Of a stretch of DNA of 64,000 nt, positions 54,681 to 61,403 are shown piece by piece (position 1 is the first letter of the stretch; every line of letters starts with the position of its first letter). Below the pieces are notes generated by a model. The model was not told the DNA's origin. It saw only the letters and a program-made list of their open reading frames with translations, and did no database searches. The DNA lies in assembly GCA_029260575.1 (NCBI GenBank), contig JAJDDB010000004.1, positions 310,001-374,000 on the forward strand, written 5' to 3'. The translations under genes and the position numbers were made by a program. The stretch comes from Phycisphaerales bacterium (GTDB lineage: Bacteria; Planctomycetota; Phycisphaerae; Phycisphaerales; SM1A02).

Positions 54681-55196
54681 TCATTCATCATCCTGATGAT
54701 GAATCCCGTTGCTCGAAGCGCCGTTGCATTGGCCGAAGCACACTGCCGGCCGGCGATCGTGCAGCACTCGGGCGCTGTTGACCATTGCGATGAACAGCCG
54801 GTGATTCGATTCCAGGTCAACGTGCATCTGCAGTTCGCAGTCTGCGAAACTCATTGCGCGCATGACAACAGGTGCGCCGCTTGGGGCACATATCGTGTCC
54901 AGCGTCACAAATGGATCGTCATCGCGATCCGGCGGTTTCGCAAATTTGCGAATGAGAAAGCGATCGTCTTCACTGATCTGACACAGTGCAAACGTGCGCG
55001 AATCACGAATCAATGATTCGACCGGCGTTCCCTTGGGCAGCGCGATCATCAGCATTTGCGGATCTTCCGAACATCGCTGCACCCACGATGTCAGGACAGC
55101 ACTCCGCCGTTCATCGTGCGCAGCGGTCAACAGGAACAGCCCGCCGGGTATCCGGGCAAGTGTCTGCTTCATCTGTCCATCAGGATTTGTGGTCAT
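54681..55196 (-). CDS. flavin reductase-like (FMN-binding) protein
   Basis: 171 residues. The flavin-reductase-like domain reads LARIPGGLFLLTAAHDERRS, AVLTSWVQRCSEDPQMLMIA, LPKGTPVESLIRDSRTFALC and, later, APVVMRAMSFADCELQMHVD with RLFIAMVNSARV at the end. These match the FMN-binding split-barrel family (PxGxxxxT, GxxxSWxxxxSxxPPxxxVA, xNIxxxGxFxxN). It likely binds FMN and either reduces free flavin or serves as an oxidoreductase partner. Isolated gene, tail to tail with the previous gene, 45 bases apart. Divergent from mraZ. Confidence 0.85.
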   Translation of the reverse strand: MTTNPDGQMKQTLARIPGGLFLLTAAHDERRSAVLTSWVQRCSEDPQMLMIALPKGTPVESLIRDSRTFALCQISEDDRFLIRKFAKPPDRDDDPFVTLDTICAPSGAPVVMRAMSFADCELQMHVDLESNHRLFIAMVNSARVLHDRRPAVCFGQCNGASSNGIHHQDDE

Positions 55197-55456
55197 CTCT
55201 ATCGATCTGCCGAAGCGTTCATTGGTGTGGATTCATCGCTGAGTCGCAGCAGTAGCGCATGGAGACAGTACGTCCACAGTTGATCCACATCGGCTGAGGA
55301 CGGGCAGCGCATAAGGCGACAGCAGTCGATCGCAATTCACAAGCGAGCTTGAGGTCGATAACTGGCTGCTTGGGCAATGGTTATCGGCTGTGAGATGGGA
55401 GGTTCTGATATGAGAATGTCGAAAATGAACTGCAGGGTGTTGCGTGGTGGGGCAAA

Positions 55457-55987
55457 GTGTCTTATGCTCCCGTCACTATTGACCGAGGGCAGGAATGCGT
55501 GCTTTTCACAGGTGTATACGACCATTCGATCGACGCAAAGCATCGGCTGGCCATCCCGGCCCCGGTCCGCAGTCAACTCAAGACGGGCGACATATCAGCG
55601 GGTTTGTATATGCACATCGGCCAGAACGATGCGCTGTGGCTGTGGCCGGAGGTTACATTCGAGAAACTGGCAGGGGATGTGGAGCCGACGTTGACGCCGA
55701 GTCGGAATGTGGAGGCGTTCGACGAAGTGATGTTCCCGCTGACGCATCGTGCAGAGCTGGACTCCGCCGGGCGGATCACAATTCCCGAAATGATGCTTGC
55801 AGAGGCCGGTCTGGGCTCGAAGGTCGTGATTCTGGGCATGCGGCATCATCTGGAAGTCCGCGATCCGGAGCAGTGGCAGCAGCGGATGCAGCGGCAGTCG
55901 CCGCGCCGGGGCGAGATTGCCGAGCAGGCCGAACCCGAGATCAACAGCACACGCCGGCGGAGCGGCGATTCCGGAGGGGAGAAATGA
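55457..55987 (+). CDS. mraZ: MraZ-family transcriptional regulator, orphan
   Basis: 176 residues from a GTG at 55457. Two SpoVT/AbrB-like repeats are visible: VLFTGVYDHSIDAKHRLAIP and MFPLTHRAELDSAGRITIPE, each with the DxxxR motif that defines MraZ, and GLGSKVVILGMRHHLEVRDP after the second. MraZ represses the division and cell-wall (dcw) cluster in other bacteria by binding TGGG-type repeats. Here the usual next gene rsmH is absent: the following 1.1 kb holds no recognisable methyltransferase. The protein is longer than typical (about 145-150) because of the C-terminal polar tail. Upstream the region is short of clear repeats, although TGGG occurs more than once. Confidence 0.9.
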   Translation: MSYAPVTIDRGQECVLFTGVYDHSIDAKHRLAIPAPVRSQLKTGDISAGLYMHIGQNDALWLWPEVTFEKLAGDVEPTLTPSRNVEAFDEVMFPLTHRAELDSAGRITIPEMMLAEAGLGSKVVILGMRHHLEVRDPEQWQQRMQRQSPRRGEIAEQAEPEINSTRRRSGDSGGEK

Positions 55988-56409
55988 GCAACCGGTCGGA
56001 GCCGGGAGATGGATGGGGCGGTGCGCGAGGAGGCGCATCACCTCGTGATTGTGACTTGGGCAGCCGCAGGGTGTCCGAAGCAGACCGATCATGGTTGTCA
56101 GCCACGGACGGCTGGCAATGTGGAGCATGTTGTGTGTGCAAGGACACGCGCCACAACAATCAGGATGATGCCCGCTTCACTTGTTCCGCCCACAGGGGAG
56201 GTCGAATGCTTCGGACAGATCGGGTCAAGGATGACCAGCACGCCAATGTGATGTACTCAGCCACGGATCGGCAGCACAACACGGCGAGCAGGCGGCACGG
56301 GGCGATCGGGCAACCGCATTGCGGAGCGCGACGCGGGGCGGAGCCCACCCCAACCTTCTTAACGTCTTCGGCCTCTCAGCATGAGGTCGAAGGCCTTTCT
56401 GCCAGGTGA
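55984..56409 (+). CDS. doubtful open reading frame after mraZ
   Basis: The ATG at 55984 overlaps the mraZ stop (ATGA), so translational coupling is possible, giving a 141-residue product. Its composition (Arg, Ser, His, Asp, Gln rich, few hydrophobic clusters) does not look like a folded protein, and I see no rsmH motif. It may be a decayed gene in place of rsmH or a chance frame. It ends before a hairpin at 56366-56392 that is followed by a weak T-run. Confidence 0.2.
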   Translation: MSNRSEPGDGWGGARGGASPRDCDLGSRRVSEADRSWLSATDGWQCGACCVCKDTRHNNQDDARFTCSAHRGGRMLRTDRVKDDQHANVMYSATDRQHNTASRRHGAIGQPHCGARRGAEPTPTFLTSSASQHEVEGLSAR

Positions 56410-56450
56410 CTCGCTGCGGTAATACGCAGCTGAGTCGATCCCTTCCCACC

Positions 56451-56490
56451 GCTCGTAGCGTGACCCACCACACGCTACGAGCATTTTTCT
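56451..56490 (+). terminator. rho-independent terminator downstream of mraZ
   Basis: Perfect 12-base stem GCTCGTAGCGTG / CACGCTACGAGC with an eight-base loop ACCCACCA, followed by ATTTTTCT. It closes the mraZ transcript about 460 bases after its stop. Confidence 0.9.
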
Positions 56491-57091
56491 GCGCCTCGTT
56501 CCCTACCACAGAGAACACAGCGGAAGAAGATCATTGTGAGTGCTGCGTGCTGAGTATGTGCAACATGTTTGTGCGCGCTGCAGGCGAGGGAAAAAGTCAG
56601 CGCTGCGGCGCGCGCGCTACTTCCGGACGGCGGTCCATTCGGGGGGTCAACCCCGCTGGCGCGGCGCAATCGACGCATGCAACAGTGCTGCGCGCGCCAC
56701 ACGCAACATTTTGCGCTCCTGCCGTGCGAATCCGGGACAATCCGAACACTTCTGCTGTGGAAACATTCTGTCAAAAAATACAATCGAGAACAATCTGCTA
56801 TTGATCTGAGACAATCTTTGCTACCGATTTAGACGCTGCGCGCGCCAGTCGCTGGGTGTTTGTGCGAAAGTGCGTAATTGTGCAACGGCGCGCGGTATTG
56901 TCATAATCTCTCAATTCACAATGCTTTGCATCATGTTCCAATGTCGCGATGAAGATATCTGCGCTCGCACTTTCTGTTTTTGTATCACAAATTTTTCTTG
57001 CAACCGCACATCCACCCGGTAGCGTATTCCTGATCGACTGCGATCACATATCTTTCATCTTCCGGTTTCCGGGTCTTGTGGGAATTGACAC
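56491..57091. other. 600-base gap, no clear gene
   Basis: Between the mraZ terminator and the large exported gene. It has several short reading frames, one of which (56949-57179) begins with a signal-peptide-like segment (KISALALSVFVSQIFLATAH), but it runs into the next gene in another frame and its later residues do not look like a protein. It may be a remnant of a gene start. No RNA gene seen. The promoter of the next gene must lie here. Confidence 0.4.
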
Positions 57092-59869
57092 ATGCATAAC
57101 GCGCCTCGAACGTTCCGGGTCAGTCTTTTCGCGCGCATGTTGGCGCTGGCTGCGACTACTACTGTGCTCTGCTGGCTGAGTCTTTTGGGCAGTGCTGCCG
57201 CCGTAGCTGCACCAACTGAACAAGACCCACCACCTGAAGCAGCACCGTCCGACGATGTCACAGGCGACAACATTGCCGACACGATCACCGCTGAACCCGA
57301 TGGCGACGGCACCACCAGCGCAGGCATCGTCGAGATCACCTCCGGCGCCGACGGATCGGCAGTCTCCACCATCGAAGGCAAGGAAGACGGCGACAAGTTC
57401 GGACAGTCACTTGCAATCATCGGCCCTGACCCCAACGGTATTCGCCATCTGCTCATCGGCGCGCCGGAAGATTCCGGCACCGGCAGAGCGTACTTCTTTC
57501 AAGGCCCGTTTACTGCATCCGCAACGCCGGAGGTTCAGGCTGAACAAGCGCTCTTTCAAGTGCAAAGCGCATTCGGTCTCACCGCTGCCGGCAATCCCGA
57601 TGATTACGCCTTCGGCGTCAAGACCGCGCCGCTGTTCGACATCAATGCGGATGGCTTCATGGAGTTCCGCGTCGGTTCACTCTGGAATGACGGCATTGCG
57701 CTGCGTTCGGTTGTGCATGTCTATGACGGCGCAACAGCAACGCTGCTGTTTATGTTCGTCTCCAGCGATGACTTTGATCCTTGGGCATCAATGCCCGGCG
57801 ACATCAATGGCGACAGCATTGTCGATCAGATCGATCTCGACATCGTGACGAAAAACATCGGCGCGTCAGGTCCCAACATTTCCATTCTTGATGGCGATCT
57901 GAATGCGGACGGTTTTGTCGATGCGCTTGATGTTCTTGAAGTGTTTGATGCGTTCAACACGCGGTCGCTGTACATCGGCCTGGATGAAGATGATCAATAC
58001 ACCGTGTTCGACGCGGCAGGCAGACCTGTCTCGAGTTTCATTCCGCTTGCAGGGCCGTCGCCATGCGGATGGATTTGCTGCAAGGTCTGCACGCCGGCGA
58101 CGGAGCATTGTCGTTGTGGCGGCGATCCCGGACCAAGTCCGTGTCCATCGTATCCGTGCAATTGTCCATGTAATCCGGAATGTGAAAATTTCGATCCGTG
58201 CAGTTTGTTGTGCAATCCGCCGCCGGATTGTGGCAACCCGTGTCGACAGAATCCATGCGGCGCGAATTGTCCGAATCGTCCGCCGTGGTGTGATGATCCA
58301 TGCTTTGAAGATCCGTGCAGCCCGGACTGTCCGGATGCAGCCTGTGATCCGCAGTGCGGCGGCTCGCCGTGCGCTCAGGCGTGTTGGTATGCGCCGTGCA
58401 ATGAAGCGTGCGGTGGCGATCCGTGCAACCCGGCATGTCCCGAGCCGCCGCCGTGCGATGCGCTTCAGGAATGCGGCGGTGGCGATGCAGAACAAATCGT
58501 CTGCGTCGGCGAAGTAAAGACATTCACCGCGCGGGAGTGTCCCGAAGCATGCGAACAGGGTTGTCAGCCGGGCGATGAGTGGGAGTGGGAGATTGACGAT
58601 GAGTCGCGCGCGATCTTCGTGGGAGGATCGACCGGCGACACGGTTGTGGTGCTGTTCATTGGGCCTGGATCGATCACAATAACCGCAACTAATGGCTGCT
58701 GCTCAATCCAATTCGTTGCGAGAGTACTAAACATTGATCTTCGCCTTGATGTGAATAGTGATGGCACAATCGATGCTACGGATGACTCTCGCAAGACGGT
58801 AGCGCCGGGCAAGCTGATACAAGTAAACGACGATGACGATAATCAGAACGACACTCCAGATTTTCAAGAGTCGGGCGCCGTTGAGAATGAAGATGATCTG
58901 GTTGAAATCGCAGTGATTCTTGACGAGGATTTTGCTAATGGCAAATGGCGTATAGAGTATTCATGGGGAAAAATTGGAGTATGGACGAGTCTAGAACGTG
59001 GGGATGAACACTTCGTTAGCCCGTCAGAGGAATACGATGCTCCTGCGCCTGCGATTCTATATGTCGAAGCAGACAGACTAAGTGACTTTCTAGGTGATGT
59101 CTCGTTAACATTTGAATCTGAGATCGGTGAAACGCAGAGTTGGTGCGCGTCGCCAACAATTCTGTTTACGGTTGTTCCTACCCAATTTGAAATTCAAGTT
59201 ACAGCTTGGATTCCTGAAGACCACTTTGAACACCCAGTGCTGTTCGATCGTGTATTTCATGCGGATGCTCCGGGCGGTGTGGTTGCATTTGATCTCACTC
59301 GAAATTCATTTCGAATGCGTCAATCAGTTACAGTCATTCCCACATTGGCATTGGACAAATCGCCGAATCAGAATGGTGAGGTTGCAGGAACAAACAGTTC
59401 CATGTGGCCACCCAATCAGCGATTGGTTGGATGGACCCGCTTGTACCAAACTTCAACATCGGTGGGGGCCCCGCCGGCGCCATTTCTCACTCAGGCAGCT
59501 CGTGACGACAACATTCTCGGGGAGCCAATGATGGTTGACAAAGCACAAGCAAATCCTAGTCACAACACTATCTCGGTATCGCGTTTTGATCCGGCGACCG
59601 TCATCGTTACAATGAAAATGAGCACAGGTGATCCGTTGGTGGCTGGAGCGCCGCATATTGACTGGGAGTTGATCATTACCCTGTTTACATGGGATCCATT
59701 GAGGCCAGAATACACTATTACTGGAGACAGAGATGGATATCCAGCGCATGACATTTACATTAATACTGTGCTAGTGGATTCACACGATCCAACAGTTACC
59801 GGCGAGGGAATAATTTCTTTATATCCACCAATGGAACATCACATAGCCACATGGAATACACTTCCCTGA
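57092..59869 (+). CDS. large modular exported protein: FG-GAP-like, internal dockerin-like, Cys-rich, and A+T-richer C-terminal module
   Basis: 925 residues in visible modules. A signal peptide (MLALAATTTVLCWLSLLGSA; AAVAAPTEQ) is followed by an Asp/Gly-rich region with FG-GAP-like motif GDKFGQSLAIIGPDPNG and LLIGAPEDSGTGRAYFFQGP, then a calcium-loop pair (DINGDSIVDQIDLDIVTKNI; DLNADGFVDALDVLEVFDAF). Residues about 325-460 are an unusual Cys/Pro stretch (CNCPCNPECENFDPCSLLCN, CGGSPCAQACWYAPCNEACG), followed by a PKD/Ig-like domain with VCVGEVKTFTARECP. From about residue 550 the DNA becomes visibly more A+T-rich. This part (DLRLDVNSDGTIDATDDSRK; LIQVNDDDDNQNDTPDFQES; IQVTAWIPEDHFEHPV; YTITGDRDGYPAHDIYINTV) resembles a module I recall at the ends of RHS-type and other secreted proteins, not verified. 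No catalytic site assigned. Confidence 0.8.
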   Translation: MHNAPRTFRVSLFARMLALAATTTVLCWLSLLGSAAAVAAPTEQDPPPEAAPSDDVTGDNIADTITAEPDGDGTTSAGIVEITSGADGSAVSTIEGKEDGDKFGQSLAIIGPDPNGIRHLLIGAPEDSGTGRAYFFQGPFTASATPEVQAEQALFQVQSAFGLTAAGNPDDYAFGVKTAPLFDINADGFMEFRVGSLWNDGIALRSVVHVYDGATATLLFMFVSSDDFDPWASMPGDINGDSIVDQIDLDIVTKNIGASGPNISILDGDLNADGFVDALDVLEVFDAFNTRSLYIGLDEDDQYTVFDAAGRPVSSFIPLAGPSPCGWICCKVCTPATEHCRCGGDPGPSPCPSYPCNCPCNPECENFDPCSLLCNPPPDCGNPCRQNPCGANCPNRPPWCDDPCFEDPCSPDCPDAACDPQCGGSPCAQACWYAPCNEACGGDPCNPACPEPPPCDALQECGGGDAEQIVCVGEVKTFTARECPEACEQGCQPGDEWEWEIDDESRAIFVGGSTGDTVVVLFIGPGSITITATNGCCSIQFVARVLNIDLRLDVNSDGTIDATDDSRKTVAPGKLIQVNDDDDNQNDTPDFQESGAVENEDDLVEIAVILDEDFANGKWRIEYSWGKIGVWTSLERGDEHFVSPSEEYDAPAPAILYVEADRLSDFLGDVSLTFESEIGETQSWCASPTILFTVVPTQFEIQVTAWIPEDHFEHPVLFDRVFHADAPGGVVAFDLTRNSFRMRQSVTVIPTLALDKSPNQNGEVAGTNSSMWPPNQRLVGWTRLYQTSTSVGAPPAPFLTQAARDDNILGEPMMVDKAQANPSHNTISVSRFDPATVIVTMKMSTGDPLVAGAPHIDWELIITLFTWDPLRPEYTITGDRDGYPAHDIYINTVLVDSHDPTVTGEGIISLYPPMEHHIATWNTLP
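58064..58117 (+). repeat. 54-base repeat, copy 1 (inside the Cys-rich region)
   Basis: Codes for CGWICCKVCTPATEHCRC within the large exported protein. It matches 60993-61046 at 50 of 54 positions, with 33 identical bases at the end (58085-58117 and 61014-61046). Confidence 0.9.
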
Positions 59870-59891
59870 TCGAGAACGGCAAAGACAGAGT

Positions 59892-60806
59892 ATGAGGATG
59901 AATCAAATGTATAGCACAAATGCAGCAAGTAGACTACAAATCATCGCGATCATAACTCTATTATGGACTACGAGCGTCGCTTCAAGTCAAGCGGACCATG
60001 TCACATGGGAAAACGCTGAAGAGTTATTGCGCAACGATGATGTAGCTATTCAAGAACAGGCTGCGCGATTCATTGCAATTAACAAGCCCGAAGATCAACC
60101 TGCGGAAAAAGTGTTGCGAGTCAGCAAGATTGCGATCGCCATTGACAACGAGGACATTCGGCGACTCGGGTTAGCGGCCTTATGTCGGTACTCGGGGGTA
60201 TACTCGCCGAGAAGTACGCGAGATGAGAACGGTAAACCTGTAAATCTACCGTTTGCCAATGACGACGAATTCTTTAGCCTTGTAATAGAAATTGCCAGGA
60301 ACCAAGACCTTCCTATCGGTCTTGAGACATCACGAGTTCTTGCTGTACAGGTCCTGGGAACTGCGTTTGGGTCAAGAGCAGACTTGCCGAAAATCCTTGG
60401 TGAAATGTATGACGATGAGGCTGCGCCGCTGTTTCAGACGCAAGTGATAGAGGCTATCGGTTTTGGAAGGATTCAGACCGAGGAGACCTCCGAGATTCTG
60501 ATTGACGCAATACAATCGGGCGATTCGAGAGTGAGTACGCGAGCGGCTCGAGTTATCGCAATCACAGAGTGCGTTGAAGCAATGCCCGCACTATTGAATT
60601 CATATGCATTGACTAGTGACCCATCGGTGCGCCAGGCGATGCTGGCAGCCGTTCGCGCACTACATGATGAAGCTGTTCCGAAACTAGGGGAATTGCGTGA
60701 TCAGCGCCAGCGACTGTTGGAACAGGCTCGACGCACGGCCGAATTGATCGAGTACATTGAAGACCCGACCAAGTATCCTGAATCAGTTGGCCCTCATCGT
60801 CGTTAG
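59892..60806 (+). CDS. exported HEAT-like helical protein, partner of the preceding gene
   Basis: 304 residues. It starts 22 bases after the stop of the large exported gene. A signal peptide (LQIIAIITLLWTTSVASSQA) is visible, so it is exported too. The rest is helical and repeat-like in the HEAT style: ENAEELLRNDDVAIQEQAAR, IDNEDIRRLGLAALCRYSGV, SRVSTRAARVIAITECVEAM, SDPSVRQAMLAAVRALHDEA. Like the end of the preceding gene it has an A+T-richer base composition than the rest of the window. No family name. Close spacing and shared composition suggest the two genes came together and function together, for example as a partner or inhibitor of the C-terminal module. Confidence 0.75.
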   Translation: MRMNQMYSTNAASRLQIIAIITLLWTTSVASSQADHVTWENAEELLRNDDVAIQEQAARFIAINKPEDQPAEKVLRVSKIAIAIDNEDIRRLGLAALCRYSGVYSPRSTRDENGKPVNLPFANDDEFFSLVIEIARNQDLPIGLETSRVLAVQVLGTAFGSRADLPKILGEMYDDEAAPLFQTQVIEAIGFGRIQTEETSEILIDAIQSGDSRVSTRAARVIAITECVEAMPALLNSYALTSDPSVRQAMLAAVRALHDEAVPKLGELRDQRQRLLEQARRTAELIEYIEDPTKYPESVGPHRR

Positions 60807-60832
60807 AGAACTGTCACGTAAGTTGTATTCAG

Positions 60833-60940
60833 TTGGGCAAACAGCCTGCCGACATTTCCGTGCAGTGGTTTGTGGAAGCGTTCGACAAAGCAATCATCGA
60901 CATCACCAGCCGGATCGCGGATGCTCAATCGAGTGAGTAA
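60833..60940 (+). pseudogene. 36-codon fragment of an unknown gene
   Basis: A frame from TTG to TAA coding for a protein-like sequence (GKQPADISVQWFVEAFDKAI and the helix IDITSRIADAQSSE). It has coding-type codon use, with no promoter or Shine-Dalgarno, and sits 26 bases after the previous stop. It is probably the tail of a gene whose front has been lost. Confidence 0.45.
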
Positions 60941-60992
60941 TCCACGCAACTTTTAATAGAGCAGTGGTGGTTCCGCCGGTCGGACCTTGCTG

Positions 60993-61046
60993 TGCGGGTG
61001 GATCTGCTGCATAGTCTGCACGCCGGCGACGGAGCATTGTCGTTGT
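60993..61046 (+). repeat. 54-base repeat, copy 2 (orphan piece of the Cys-rich module)
   Basis: 50 of 54 bases equal to 58064-58117. In the same frame it would read CGWICCIVCTPATEHCRC, then CPDGRCDLPLRCAWRRLVG and soon a stop. The frame opens upstream only after a TAG, with no start codon, so this is a fragment left from a second copy of the Cys-rich gene. Confidence 0.85.
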
Positions 61047-61403
61047 CCGGATGGGCGGTGTGACCTGCCCCTTCGCTGTGCGTGGAGGCGGCTTGTGGGG
61101 AGAGTTGGAGGGTTGATTGTTGACGGTCAGGTCCCGGCATCTGGAGATGCCGGGCTTTAGAGCGAGGCCGGGCTGGAACGAACTTCCTGCAACGCAATGA
61201 TTTCACTTAAGATATGTGTTGCAAAGCAATTACGTGGGTTTGCCGTAGTTTTGTGTGTGCAGAGGTGCCACGGCGCGGCTGGCGGATATTCGGCTTTTGG
61301 TTAGATTCTTGTTGCTAACTTGCATCGTGCGGATGCACAATGCAGGCGCTACGGGGGCGTGGGTCGGGATTCAGTTTTTACACTTTGCGCAAGGAGACTT
61401 GCC
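61047..61403. other. gap with one hairpin, otherwise no gene seen
   Basis: Contains the end of the orphan fragment's frame and a perfect inverted repeat at 61133-61154 (CCCGGCATCT / AGATGCCGGG, then CTTTAG), which looks like a weak terminator. The promoter of the next exported gene should be in the last 200 bases. No RNA gene seen. Confidence 0.4.
61133..61154 (+). terminator. short perfect hairpin, possible terminator
   Basis: CCCGGCATCT and AGATGCCGGG are perfect complements around a two-base centre (effective loop TGGA), followed by CTTTAG. The T-run is short, so the termination strength is doubtful. Confidence 0.45.

Noticed and set aside
55984-56409. rsmH (16S rRNA methyltransferase) after mraZ
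   Set aside because: Position and ATGA overlap fit, but no HxPVLxxE or glycine-rich SAM motif can be found in any frame, and the frame is too short.
57092-59869. Cys-rich stretch as a metallothionein
   Set aside because: The Cys lie in Pro/Gly/Asp-rich repeats of an exported multi-domain protein, not in compact CxC/CxxC clusters; structural disulfides are more likely.
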